64,000 nucleotides of DNA from Patagioenas fasciata (Eukaryota; Chordata; Aves; Columbiformes; Columbidae): positions 73,634,898 to 73,698,897 of the forward strand of contig NC_092521.1 in the NCBI RefSeq assembly GCF_037038585.1, read 5' to 3'. Below are positions 12,519-24,337 of the stretch, one piece after another. The notes under the pieces are model-generated. The model searched no databases, was not told the DNA's origin, and saw only the letters and a program-made list of their open reading frames with translations. Every line of letters starts with the position of its first letter. Position 1 is the first letter of the stretch. Position numbers and translations under genes: made by a program.

Positions 12519-12523
12519 CATTT
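12519..12523. repeat. Target-site duplication of the LTR, left copy (CATTT)
   Basis: The five bases CATTT directly abut the left end of the LTR and are repeated exactly at 13057-13061 on the other side. A 5-bp duplication is the signature of retroviral-type integration. Confidence 0.75.
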
Positions 12524-12656
12524 TGGGGTGTTAGCTTGCAGCGATTAGGAACAACGCATACCGGGATGCAGACAGAGATTCACGCAGAAACAGAGATCTT
12601 GTTCTGGAAAAAAGCACAGAGCCTGGCCAAGCAGAGAGCTGACCTAGGCCACTTTC

Positions 12657-12662
12657 TTTATT
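12657..12662 (-). terminator. LTR polyadenylation signal AATAAA
   Basis: TTTATT on the plus strand reads AATAAA on the minus strand, ten bases downstream of the TATA-like box, as expected for a short-R LTR. It probably no longer serves a provirus, but it could end host transcripts running leftward. Confidence 0.55.
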
Positions 12663-12672
12663 CACCATTGAC

Positions 12673-12680
12673 AATTTATA
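12673..12680 (-). promoter_or_regulatory. LTR TATA-like box
   Basis: AATTTATA on the plus strand reads TATAAATT on the minus strand at the presumed U3/R boundary of the solo LTR. Activity is not shown by sequence alone. Confidence 0.5.
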
Positions 12681-13056
12681 GGATTTACAGGTACGGGCCT
12701 GGACTAAGATGTTTACATAAGATGTTTTTCCACTAATTGTTATTAGAAACACACTAAACTCATGTGATGTTTGTCTCACTTGTTTTTCCACTCATTCACA
12801 GACCAGGCCCAAGGACATTCACACATCCCATGCACTTGGGGGCAGTCATCTGGCCCAAGGTACCATTCTCACAAGTCTGGGCTATAACTCTTTACAATTA
12901 CGAGAAACATACTTCAACACAATCTGTCCAAAGCCCTTTATATTTTATTATGATCTGATTATGTTAGTATTATTTCTTTGACCGTCCAGATGGTCATGTT
13001 AGTATTGATCTTCCTTTATCATCCAGGTGGCTGGAACCATACATCTTGTTTCCCCA

Positions 13057-13061
13057 CATTT
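13057..13061. repeat. Target-site duplication of the LTR, right copy (CATTT)
   Basis: Exact partner of 12519-12523, directly adjoining the CCCCA end of the LTR. Confidence 0.75.
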
Positions 13062-15305
13062 TTACTTCCCAACAATAGCTTAGAACTTTTCTGTTTAAAA
13101 GACTGTATACACCTGTTCAGACAAAACCTGAACAAACCATTTTCCAACTGACTTTTCAGATTTTTCCTTCTTTTTTTTTTCTGCCTAGAATCATTTAAGC
13201 CAGAGTTTCAAATCAGACAATTTTTCTTTATGTATAAGAAAAAAAAAAAAAATCACAAGTTATGCCATGTTAAAAAAGAGTGCCCAGCCAGTGAGGAAGG
13301 ATACCTACCTGCTTTGCACAGACTGCTGTGCTTTTAGTCAAAAGGAATACAAGAGATTGCACCTCCAAGTTTAACTGATCATACAAAGCTCAAGGAGCCT
13401 TTGTGAGAAAAGGACAGGAGTCAAACCCCAACTTTTGATAAGCAGGTCAAGCCCCTGCAGCATAAGCAGAGACGAAGTGGCCTCTAAGCGGCAAGTAAAC
13501 ACAAAACTATACCTTAAAGATTGTGGATGTTTTCCTGGAGAGCTGAATTGTGTTTAGTCTTTTTTTAAAAACTGCCAGACATATCACAAGTCTGAGAGAA
13601 AGGATCCATTCTACAAATCTCCTGACACATAAGCAGGAAGTATGAAGGTAGCTTATTTAAAACCCCTTTTTTATTTTACTGCCTTGCCCTGCAGAACTGT
13701 GTTCCTGCATTTTGAGTTATATCTTAGTTTATATTAAAAAAAAATCCAGCTTTATAGACTGAAAGCCTCCCTGTGGTTTTTGATGAGGCAAACCAATGTC
13801 CAGTCTTTGGGCTATGTGGGAAGCCTGTCACAAATCCCAAAAGCATAGCTACACAAGATGTCATGAAGGAGGCGTGCACTTTGAGTGAAAGAGATGTTAG
13901 AAAACACGCTGATAGGGGCAGGTAATGGTGTACTAGAAGCCTCTTTCAATTTGACCTCCTCTGCATGGCAGCATTCACTCATATATATCCCCTCTTGCAT
14001 GCTCTGAATCTCACCTCCATTCTTGCACAGCAGTCAAGCTTAATGAGAGAAGTTCAACCACCGATGAGGATCTCTAACCCAATGGAGCTTGGGTCCTCTC
14101 CCTTGAAAATGTTGTGGAGTAGGTGTTATAACAGGTGATGCAGTGTATGATCTCATAAAGTAACACCTGCAAGCCTATGAGGTAAGAGAAAGTTAAAACT
14201 CACATTTCTTGGTTTATTTCTTTTGTTTGTTTTATATTACATATATTACAAATAAGAAAACTATTACTATTTCTGGATTATCAAATACTTAACATTCCTC
14301 AGGTTATATTTCAGCATACTTTAAGCTGACAGAGAAGTAAATTTATCAAGACTCATTGAGCGTAAAGAGAAATACGCTTAGCAACTCCGTGGAGGGGAGA
14401 ACGGTTGAACAAAAGATAGTTGCAACAATACTGCATTCATTGCATCCTTCACATCCACTTCCCAAAGTGTTTTTAAAGTTACTTTTTACCACTATCAGGA
14501 AACACATACTTTGTACATGTCCAATTACAGATTTTGCTAAACACTAGTTTGTTTGCACTGCAGCTGGGGGATTTTCGGTGTGGTTTGGGTTTGTTTTGTC
14601 TTGTAAATTAGCAAGCTATCAGTCACCTGAAAGTTGCTTCTGGAATTCACCAGATGTAGGCTTTTAGTTTAAAATCTTCCTGATCACCAGCATGCACAGA
14701 GCTCAGTAGGTGGAGGCAAGGTTGTCAGTCAAGGGTTGGTGAGGTTTGGCCTATGAACAGAGACCCTCAGGGAATGGTTACTAAGGTCAGTTTTTCAACA
14801 CGAGTCATTCTGCCAGCATCCAAGAGAAAAGCAACGTTTCCGTTCCATTTCCCTGTTCTGTGAAAATCTGCTTCTGCAAAAGGGTTAGAGGGACAGAAAC
14901 AAGTAAGTATTAAACATCAATTATATAGCATAGGCAAGCATTGAAAAGGAAAAAAAATGGGGTCAATTGGTCTTTTTTCTTTGAAGATTAAACAATGAGA
15001 AAGTTTACACTGAATTAAAGCAAATATTTCATATCGTACTGGGAGAGCTTCAGGTTTTTTGCAACAAAAGTAGGGATGTATTAAAAAAAAATCAATTTTT
15101 CATTAACAACATATAGCAAGTTATGAAATATTAAATCCAGGTGTTTTGGGTCTTTTTTTGGACCCAATTTAGTGAAATCTCATCAACAGCCTCATGTGAC
15201 AGCATGCTGCCTATGAAGACTGTGAGCTGGGCAGGTTTATGGTGTTTGCACAAAAGTCCTATGCCCCACCATTTGGAGCAACAGCTTCAGGTTCTTTACT
15301 TAAAA
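13062..15305. other. Non-coding stretch left of the CpG island
   Basis: This stretch contains an A14 run at 13239-13252 and otherwise unremarkable AT-rich DNA. Splice-donor-like sequences occur (for example ATGAG|GTAAGA at about 14181, plus strand) without convincing exons. No gene was recognised. Confidence 0.5.
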
Positions 15306-15376
15306 CTGGTCGCTTTATGGGGTTTTGTTGTTGTTTGGGGGTTTTTTTGTTTGTGTGTGTGTTTTGTTTTTTTTAA
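15306..15376. repeat. G/T-rich low-complexity tract
   Basis: TTTTG, GTTG and (TG)n units over about 70 bases, just left of the CpG island. They generate the F/V/C-rich short ORFs seen across this point. Confidence 0.75.
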
Positions 15377-15559
15377 GGTACTTTTTTAATATACTAGTAC
15401 TTAATCTTTGCTGCTACCAAGTAAGGAGAACTTTTCAACCATGGAATATAATGGTGTTCAAAATAAACAGCTGCGGGTTAAAAATTATGTGCTATGGAAA
15501 AAGTGTAAAGATTTGATACAAAACTCAGTGGGGGGGAGGAAAAAAAGGCACATTATTTT

Positions 15560-15920
15560 TAAACCGTATCCGGCGCACAACCCTGGAGAGCCCGCGCTAG
15601 GCCACGGCGCGGCCCGGGGTCGGGCAGGCCCTGGCTCCTCCCGCCGCCCAGCCAGGAGCGGGGCAGCTCCTGGGCCACGGGGCCGGTCTGTCCATCCCGG
15701 GCAGAGCTGAGATGGGGCCGGGCAGGGCCCGCTGCGGTAACGAGTTCCCGGGACGGCGCGGCGCAGCCCCAGGTGAGGTGCGGGAAACGGGGAGGGAGAG
15801 TCTGTCAGCGCCGCGGGGGCCCCGAGCGGGCCCGGGCCGGGCCGCAGCTGCCGGGCCTCGGTGCTCCTCATGCGGTTGTTCTCTTTTTACGCTCTCGGAG
15901 ACACGAGGGAAGAAGTAAAC
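15560..15920. promoter_or_regulatory. CpG island, probable promoter
   Basis: This is the only strongly GC-rich, CpG-dense stretch in the window. By hand count it holds roughly forty CpG dinucleotides in about 360 bases, while neighbouring DNA has almost none. It contains several CCCGGG/GGCGC-type motifs and no TATA box at an obvious place, which fits a dispersed-start vertebrate promoter. CpG islands in birds usually mark the 5' ends of genes or lncRNAs and are often bidirectional, so the direction is not settled. A strong plus-strand splice donor inside it (after 15772) favours rightward transcription. The long ORFs that cross it on both strands result from high GC and scarce stop codons. 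Confidence 0.8.
15712..15772 (+). CDS. Candidate first coding exon or 5' exon in the CpG island (unidentified)
   Basis: An ATG at 15712 sits in a favourable context (G at -3, G at +4) and opens 20 codons plus one base, rich in Gly, Arg, Pro and Ala. The segment ends in CCCAG|GTGAGG, a near-consensus splice donor at 15772/15773. If used, this would be the 3' edge of exon 1, with the transcript starting somewhere in 15560-15710. I do not recognise the peptide, and GC-rich DNA gives such frames easily. It could equally be a non-coding first exon of an lncRNA. No partner exon in the right phase was found downstream; the best-bounded candidate at 18287-18380 hits a stop if joined to this frame. 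Confidence 0.22.
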
Positions 15921-16114
15921 ACGCACAATCCCGGGTTTCCAGTTTTACAAATCAGGGTGGCTGTGTCATCATTATTATTCTCTAGGTTCTTAGGAATTTT
16001 TTAGCTAAAAAATAATTATTTGAGAGAAGTATCATGTGCTGGGGAAACATACACACTAATAACAGCTGAAATACAAGCACATGCCTGCTAAGCTTCCACT
16101 GTCTTAAAGACTTT

Positions 16115-16330
16115 ATAGAATATCCTGAGTTGGAAGGGACCCACGAGCATCATCAAGTCCAACTCCTGTCCCTGCACAGGACAACCCCACAGTCCACACC
16201 ATGTCTCTGAGGGTGTTTTCCAAATGCTTCTTGAACACTGTCAGGCTTGGGGTTGTGACTGCCTGTCCCAGTGCTCCACCATCCTCTGGGTGAAGAATCC
16301 TTTTCTAATGTCCAACCTAAACTTTCCATA
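16115..16330 (-). mobile_element. CR1 LINE, 3' end
   Basis: Reading leftward, this copy has CR1 ORF2/3' UTR wording. On the plus strand it appears as the complement: GAGTTGGAAGGGACCCACGA, AAGTCCAACTCCTGTCCCTG, and further right CACCATCCTCTGGGTGAAGA. The terminal repeat is reduced to a single ATAGAATA-like unit at the left end. It belongs to the same subfamily type as the copy at 24085-24337, which carries the matching phrase in the opposite orientation. Confidence 0.93.
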
Positions 16331-18286
16331 GAACTTTAGAAAGAGGCATGTCTGTAACTACCTTGCGGCCACCCCTCCATGGCACCTCAGGGATCAGCAG
16401 GCTCAACATGTGCTTCTCCTCAGCCTGGGCTGCCATGTTGTTCACAGCTCCCAGATGGCTCCCCACAGCCCTGCAACTGGAGAGCAAAATCAAGAGGTCA
16501 TAAAAACTATCTAGCTACCACAGAATTTCCTCTTTTACTGCCTCAAACTAGCTGTATCCTGTCAGGGCCATGGGTTACTGCTAAGCCAGAGAAGCCTCAT
16601 TAAACCTCCCCAACACCCATGGGCCAAGGAGCTCTACTTGACCTCTGCTGGAAAGCCTCATTTCTTGCCTGAGCTGTATGAGAGGGTTGCTGGGTTCTGG
16701 CTTACAGTGTGGACTTGCTGCCTTGACTTCAGCCCATCCCTGTGGCCCTGCCTGGTGATTACTGGACCTGATCTTGACCTGTTGTTTGATTTCCAGATTT
16801 GGTGTCACACTGGCTTCATTGCTGTGGTATTTTCCTATAACCTAGGCTTCTGGTTTATTCTGGCTGTTGTTTCTGTGTCTGTCTTACCTTCCTGGGAGAG
16901 GGGGAACAAGCGTAAGCTGGTGAGGCCTATGCCCTAGAGGTGCCCCTTAGCTCCTGATTGGCCTTCTCTTAAGCAGCAGCCATGTTCTCACTGCTTTCTG
17001 GTAGCAGCCTGCTGTACAAACCTCATATTTGCTGTTGCAGCATATGGCTTCTTGGTGTGGCACAGCAGTGCTATTCCGTATGTCATTGGAGCTTAGCTGT
17101 GAGCCAGCTGTGCTGTTATAACAGGAATGTGATTTTGTTACTTCTTGGTTGGGGGAAGCTGGAGGGGATGACTATATATATATATATATATATAAATTTC
17201 CTTCCTTCATTTCTTTATGCAACACAATGTATTAGGATAAATTTTACTGAGAGTATGTGCTTATATATTTACACACACACTTCAAAAAAAAAAACCCACA
17301 TCATTTCCACGACCATCTTAAATAATTTGAAGTATCAGACTCTGATGCTTGAGATCAGCTCATGCATTTATACTGCTCCACTGAGCTAAATAGGGGTGCG
17401 TTAATAGTTGTAGAAAATAAAATTTTGTATATCAACAACCAGTAAGTGTGTAGGTGACAACTGCTGTAGAGATAGACCAGGCTGTCTCAGTTACCAGTTA
17501 TTGCTAGCTGAGTCTAGTAGAAAAAAGAAATCATCTTGGTATCAGACCTCAAAAAGGAAAAATACTGAAAAAGTATCATGGCACTTCCCAGAAAATACTT
17601 TACAGACCTTGGTTGTGTGAACATATGCCACAGCAGCAATGCAGTATGCTCAGTACCTTAGTGTTTTGCCAACAGTTGTTCCTTCTGCTAGTACTTCTAA
17701 CACATCTTGATTTTTAAAAAGGGAGTAGCAGCATGCTGAATCTGCCTTGGCATCAAAATACTTTTGTATCCGAAGTGCTTAGCTGCCAAGAAAGATGGAC
17801 TATAATCATATGGTGTTGTATGTAATAGGACCACACATTAATTTCATAATTTTGATATGCACTCTCTGCTGTATCAACAGTTGAACAAAAGTTTCCATTT
17901 GCATCAATACATAGCCTTCAGTGGTTTATAACATATGGCAACATATTTCTGATATTATACTGGGCAGCTAGCCCTTACTTGTTTGTCCAAATCTTGTCCC
18001 AAGACTGCCAGCCAGAGCTGTTCTGCATAGTCTCTGCATAGCTCTACAACATCTGCTTGGGCTAGCATCAGTATCAGCAGAAGTCAGCCCCATACCATTT
18101 TATTAAATTTCTTCAAGGCAAGTGGTGAGGATTTCTTCTAGACCAGATGGAGTCTAACATGATACAATATCCCTCACATTTAAACCTCATCCATTTGATA
18201 GACTTTACAGTGTAATGACCAACATGTGAGGCCTGTTATTATTTGTTCTGTGTTTGTCACTGCCTTGGCATGGCACACTGTACCAG
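16331..18286. other. Non-coding stretch right of the CpG island
   Basis: ORFs at 16379-16603, 16638-16937 and 16982-17389 are long for this window but show no recognisable domain. The last one reads through the (TA)n repeat at 17173-17194, so it is not credible as a gene. If the CpG island is a rightward promoter, this stretch would be the start of intron 1. Confidence 0.45.
17173..17194. repeat. (TA)11 microsatellite
   Basis: Eleven uninterrupted TA dinucleotides, followed at 17270-17292 by a short (CA)n and an A run. Confidence 0.95.
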
Positions 18287-18380
18287 CTGGAGAGGGAGCT
18301 GGTTAATGGCACCCAAAATGTTCTTCACTTCTCTGCACCAAACGGCAGGAATCTTCCTACACACCCCCTTATTTACCCAG
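18287..18380 (+). other. Candidate internal exon bounded by splice signals
   Basis: The 94-bp block starts after a GTACCAG acceptor-like sequence preceded by a moderately T-rich tract, and ends at TACCCAG|GTAAGTG, a very strong donor. One frame stays open for all 31 codons (beginning LERELVNGTQNVL). I do not recognise the peptide. An open frame of this length has a substantial chance of occurring at random, and the acceptor is weak. It would suit a non-coding exon equally well. Confidence 0.15.
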
Positions 18381-21300
18381 GTAAGTGAACAACGTAGCTG
18401 TAGCATTCAGTAGGACGGCTCGGGAGCAGGTGAGCTGACGTGAGCAAATAGACGTGAAGAATTAGGGCCCCACGTAGGTTGCTTAATGTGAGATGGTTCA
18501 AAACTCTGCTTCAGCCTTCATCTTCCATCCTTCAGCACCAAACTCCGTCCCCTTGGATACTTAGTCTTAATGCTGCTAGAGGCTAATTCAGCCACAAGAG
18601 AACACTTTAACTGAACTGTGTTTTTCTTTTGCCTCTGAAAGTCAGTGTAGTTGATGGAAACCTGGCACAGGCTCTGGTTGCTGGCCATCTCGCTGTGCCT
18701 AGGTGGATTGTCAGGCAAACAGAAATGTTAATCTTGGATTCTCATAGGCTGAAACACTTTTTTTACTGCTTGTTATTAGATACTCTCTAACTGCAAGTAT
18801 ATGAAGTATATGCACAAATTTTGCTCTTGCATATTGAATCTAAAAAAACCTCTGCCATTTCCGTTGCAGGCCATTTCCATGTGCATCAGACTAGGGGAGA
18901 GCAGGAAGTGCCCATTTAATTTGTACTCCTGATACCTGCCATCCTACACTCTGCTTACTATTAGAATTATTAGAATACTCTGCCCTAGTATTCAGTCTTA
19001 AGGCACATTTTCTTTGGACAGGCAGAAATGCGGTACCTCATTTGTCTAGAGTAGTCGTCTTTGTGTTAACTTGGAGGTTACTCAGCAACTCGTTTTTGAT
19101 GAATGAATACCAGGAAGCTCTTGCAATACCATTCTGTTCAAGAAATGTCATCTGTAGTTTTCCATAGATTCAAGGACCTTAAAAGATACTTTACCTTCTG
19201 CCTGGTAAATAATTTATATATGTCTGATAAAGCAAATGGAGCAGGAAGATTTCTGTTGCCTGGCTTTTCAGGCTGCTGTATACTTTCTCAGGTTTTAGCA
19301 GTGCTAAACCAATTAAAAATATATATTCATTACAAGCTCAAGCAAGTCATACATTTCATACACAGAAGAAAATTAGTCATACTCTCAGAATGAGGCAATT
19401 TAGAGGGTTAATTTGCTATAATGGAACTTAATACTCTGAAGAGGTGGTAGACCACAATAATTTTAACAGATTTATTTTTTCCTACCACTTCTCTCGACTT
19501 TATCATTTACACAAAATAAAAGTTGGAAGAACTAGCTTGCAGCTAATCCAAGTTGTGAAGTGTTATATATTGTATTCTTAAACCACTAATGATGAAGTTA
19601 TTCCCTTAGTTTTTTAGTACTTTTACTATAAAACTGAGATACTCATTTGCCCTTAAAGTGTAAGGAGGCATAAACAACGGTCAGTGGATCTCCGTCTATA
19701 GATCTTTCTATCGCTATATCTAGAACTATTAAATACTTTTGAGTACCACAGCTAGAACCTGTACAGTTTCACCACCTCTTTCATTTATTTTCTGTCTTTA
19801 AGATATATTGTAGAATTTAAACTCAACACGGGGAATATCCAGAATTGTAATGCTCCAGCAGTTAAATCTAGGAGAATTACTTGTACATTAAAAATCAGTG
19901 TAGAATTAAATAGTAGTATAAGATGAACTGTCACCAGATTAAAATGCAGGATTTAGCGATTCAAAATATATGCTGACTTGTCTGGAACCCAATTCTGTCT
20001 GTCTTAAATCTTGCAGCACTTTTCTTTCTTTAATGTATTTAGGAGAAATAAACATGTATGTTACTCAGACTGAAAAGAAAATTATTATGTGGCATTCCAG
20101 CACTTCCCAGAATGTCACTGTCACTTGCTATGTGCATTAGCTGCCAGATGGATCTGAGGATCTCCCTCAGACCAAGACTTCTTAATTCCCGTACTTCTGT
20201 GACTTCTGCACAGGACTGCTATAGCTCTATTCTAGTACTCCAGCACTGCATATAGATTCACTCCTTAATCTGAAAAAAAGGTATTCTGGGGTCATCTGAA
20301 AACTCAGATGTTTGCTATGAAAAGCCTTTGTAGTTTCCATCCTCAATTCAAAACACTTCACTTAAAACAATTATTAAACTGCAAGTAATGGAATTTTCAA
20401 GTGAACTTTGTGTTAATACATAACACTGAATCATACAATTCTTTTCCTATTTCTACCTCATTTTCATTCATATTGGGTCTTCACTAATCCAAATCAATTC
20501 TGTTTGGACTGAGAAAGCACATTAAGAGCTATCCTCACAAAATAAGAGAAAATGCTGTACTAATTCTCATTTACACCACTGAAAATATGGTAATAGGACT
20601 AAATGCTGTGATGAAAACTTAGAAAAATCATCTGATTTAGTAACAAAAACAATATGATCCAAAGAGTTTTATTTGCTTATATGAAGTCTATGCTTTGTCA
20701 GCTATTTATATGTTACACATTACTGTATACATTATGTCTGATGCAATAAATAACCCACACAGATTACATTATCAATGAAAATCAATACAATATATGTGGG
20801 GTCAGGTTCTTAGCGATGTAATAAAAAGCATGTTCATAAGTGATCTTCTGATTTTCTTCAGTTTTGAAATACACCTTTGGTAAATGTTAATTTTAATAAC
20901 ACCTAAGTGCATAAACAGTCACCAAAAAAAGGCCAGTCACATTAAAATTATCTCTGGCACTTGGACAGGCATTTAAATAAAGATGTTTTCTGACATTCCC
21001 TAGTCTCTAGACATCCACATACTTGGAAGTGGTGGAAACACTAGATGCTAGGCATTGTGCTATGTTATCTGTTTCCCTGTTGAGCTATTTGAGTTTATGG
21101 TAAGGGATTTTTTGCTCATTTTTGACAACCAAGATATTTATTATGTTGTTTCACAGAATCCATCCTTCTGAAGGGTTACCATGCTGTCTAACACTAGAAA
21201 TGGCTAACGTTACATAAATTCTTTTGTATTTTTTTTCAGGCAGATTAAAGAAAAAAATCTTCAAATAGTTAATCCAGTAATATCTTTATATCTTTTATAT

Positions 21301-24084
21301 CTTTGCCAAAAGTGCTAAACTGCCCTTTTACCTGTATGGATATGAAAAGACATGATCTTGCTGGTCGTGACATTTTTTCTGTGGGAAAGAAGCTGAAATA
21401 ATGTTCTAAACGCAAATAGAGTACAGATGACTTGGGCCTTTTGAAAATAACTCTCTTTGTATTGATTCACTTCAGGAATAAAAGCCTATAGGACTGATTG
21501 AAAGTCAGCCACAAGCACAGACGAACCACAGCAGATTTTTTGCACAAGCGCCTTGAAGGTTCTAATAAATGTCAGCTGTGGGTAGCAGGAAGGGAGAATT
21601 ACCTGGCAGCTATGTATCTCCACGCACCTAAACCTTTTTATTCTGGCTCCTGAAGACATTCAATTTAGTTTAAAAACACCCTTTTGTAGGTGAGGATTTT
21701 GACAGTGAGGATGAAATAATTGTTTAATAAAGTGATCATTCGAGTGAGAAAATAAGAGAATGGTAGCGAGCATTTTAAGAAAACTTTTACCAGTGTTAGG
21801 CGGTAGGTATTTGCAGTTCTTAAATGGAACCAGCAAATTACATTCCTTGGTTCCTTGAATATACCCCTAATGAAAAAAAGTGTTGGGGGGGGGGAGGGTT
21901 GGTTTTTGCTTGTTTGTTGTTTTAAAAAGACCATGTGAACTTAGTTGTCTGACTCACCACCTTAGAGAGAGTACACTGTCTCTAGAGCTTTTTGCAGAAA
22001 CATTAATTCATCTTAGTTAATATTTAGTATTAAATAATATCTTTTTAACTTTCCATAGCTAAGCACTTGCTAGCCTGTTTGCTTTTCACACTGTTGACGT
22101 AGTTAAAATCTATCTTTACCATTTCCCAGTGTGAGCATATCCACCCATGGGACCCTCATATTTCTGCCCAACTGGTTGTCATATTGAAAGACTGCCAAAT
22201 ACTAGTGGCCACACATAGATATTATAACTATTGCTGAAAAAAAAGAAAGGGGTCTGATCCAGCTAAAATGCTCTTCAGCCATCCAAATAATCTACTACAG
22301 GGAAAGTAAATACCAGAATCCTACACGAGACAGACTTAGAAGGAGATGACCATAAGAGGACAAATGGTGTAATTTTTGTGCGGCTAAATTTAGAGATGTA
22401 ATGTTTCCTGCTTCTTTTAGTCAAGTTTGTTAAAGAAGATTTTCATATTTTTTATGATCATATTCAATTTGGGATCTCACATAAAGGGCTGAGAACATTG
22501 TCAGTTCATCCCAGATATGGATGACTGGTAGAAAGTCTCCTACGTGTTTGTACTGCTGTCTTCCTTGCAGAGAAACTGCAAGTCAGGCGTTAGTTCAGCT
22601 GAACTTAGACAGAGGCCTGTTTGATATAACAGTGTTGTGTGGCCAGCATTGTATCATCTAGATATCCTAAAACCAGCAGATATTAAATTTACTAGATTCT
22701 TTCAGAATTTTGCATGGTAGGTGCTGGTGTTGCAGGCACATCAGCCAGTATTAGAACCCCATGCATGTCTATAGTACAAGTCCAGCTGAAAAAGTTCTTC
22801 AGATAGTTTTTTCTCCTTTTGTTTTTAGTTCATGTTGACGACAGGGTGAGAGAACAGAATTGTAGTGTCTGCTAATGGCTATATCATTTTTAACCTACTA
22901 AAATCAATCTGATACCTCAGTTCAGTTCCTAAATTGACATCATAAAACCCCCATCAAATTCAACATCACTCAGCAGTCTACGTACAGGTAAGAAGGCAGT
23001 GAGCACAAGGGTCTAACTAGCTTTCTGTGAAGACACCACTGTAAACATACTTTACACTGTCAAATGATGGTTTTAGTAGTCACTTTTGAATGTTTGTTTA
23101 CATTATTATTAATAAGATATTCATTATGCAAGCACGGAAATCAGAGCTTTTCATTTAAGAGTCAGCTGAGCTGCCTCAGAGGAAACTGTACACAAGAAAC
23201 AGTTGCAAAGCACAACATTCAGGCTGATTTAGCTTCTGTAGCAAATAAAAGCTTGATTTAATAGAAAGGTTTCAGTGGAGCAAAGCCTTATCCTTGAATG
23301 GGCAGCAAAATCTGGCAGTTTTTCCAGGATCATTAACAGGGCTTGTAAGAAGTACTACTGAACAGGCGAAACAAAATGAAGGAGATTGAAAGCTGGCTGT
23401 TAAAGAATGCAGTCTCTTTTGGATTCCTAGCAAGGCAGGCTCTTCTGATTGTGTGTTATCTCCTTACTCTGATGGAATTGGTGCAGACTGCTGAAGATCA
23501 AGGAGAGGAAAAACTCAGAACACAATTATGCATTACAAGCAGCATTTGCAATTCTGCTATCCCTAGGGAGAATATAGAAACTGTCAAATCTCCCCATGCT
23601 AATGACCACATTCAGAGGCTGATTTAGGAAAGGAAGACAAAATGCCTGAACAGTGTAACACTGTTAGGGTACAGAAAGAAGTTATATGCATTTGCCAGAA
23701 TAGGAAACCTGTTGTTTCATCAGTAAAAGACAATAGAGCAAATAAAAACTTAATTGCTATTGGTAATGAAAGTGTGACAGCAGTGTAGATACAAACCCAA
23801 TAAAACTTGCTGTTAAATTCAGGCCAGACTTCAAAATCAACAGGAAAATTCTTGAATTTTTCTGGGAAGAGAAGGAATACTTTAGGCAACAGAAATTCAG
23901 AATGGATTGAAAGGCATCTCTGAAGCTAAGAGGGGAGTGACCTGAGGGCTTAGCTGTGGATTAAAACTCGGAAGTTGTTCGGAGGATGAAGCAGGTGAAC
24001 TTTTCCTAAAGTGAAGCAGCCCCTTACAGACTGTTCTAAATTAATTACTTCTCTCTGGCAACCAGTGGGAGAACCTGATTGAAT
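18381..24084. other. AT-rich non-coding stretch, nothing recognised
   Basis: No protein or RNA gene was recognised. A G10 run lies at 21885-21894. ORFs are scattered, short and unrelated to families I can name. A donor-like TACAG|GTAAGA at about 22988 has no open upstream exon. Confidence 0.55.
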
Positions 24085-24337
24085 GTCAGGAAGATGTGCC
24101 AGGGGAAGTTTAGGTTGGACGTTAGGAAAAGATTCTTCCCCCAGAGGGTGGTGGAGCACTGGAACAGGCTCCCCAGGGAGGTGTCACGGCCCCAAGCCTG
24201 ACAGTGTTCAAGAAGAGACTGGACAACGCCCTCAAATATATGGTGTGAACTGTGGGGTTGTCCTGTGCAGGGACAGGAGTTGGACTCAATGATCCTTGTG
24301 AGTCCCTTCCAACTCAGGACATTCTATGATTCTGTAA
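24085..24337 (+). mobile_element. CR1 LINE, 3' end
   Basis: Typical CR1 text runs in order: TGTGCCAGGGGAAGTTTAGG, GTGGTGGAGCACTGGAACAG, CTCCCCAGGGAGGTGTCACG, GGACAGGAGTTGGACTCAAT, and the end CATTCTATGATTCTGTAATG. The 5' end is truncated in the ORF2 C-terminal region. The protein frame is interrupted, so it is a dead remnant. Confidence 0.93.

Larger units (their letters stand above)
12524..13056 (-). mobile_element. Solo LTR of an endogenous retrovirus
   Basis: This 533-bp element runs TG...CA with perfect 5-bp terminal inverted repeats (TGGGG at 12524-12528, CCCCA at 13052-13056) and is flanked by the direct repeat CATTT. Orientation comes from signals readable only on the minus strand: a TATAAATT box (plus 12673-12680), AATAAA ten bases downstream (plus 12657-12662), then about 130 bases of presumed R/U5. 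On that strand U3 is about 375 bases. No primer-binding site, gag, pol or env sequence adjoins either end, so recombination between two LTRs has probably removed the provirus. The exact family is not determined; a 5-bp duplication would fit ERVL-like elements better than alpharetrovirus-like ones, which usually make 6 bp. Confidence 0.8.

Noticed and set aside
12531-12791. Minus-strand 86-codon ORF inside the LTR
   Set aside because: It lies wholly within non-coding LTR sequence (R/U5 and U3), crosses the TATA box and poly(A) signal, and resembles no retroviral protein.
15485-15926. Overlapping Pro/Ala/Arg-rich ORFs of 109-128 codons on both strands of the CpG island
   Set aside because: GC-rich DNA lacks stop codons in every frame; simultaneous long frames on both strands indicate composition, not genes.
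16982-17389. 135-codon plus-strand ORF
   Set aside because: It passes through (TA)11, giving an alternating Tyr-Ile run, and an A-rich tract; no domain is recognisable.
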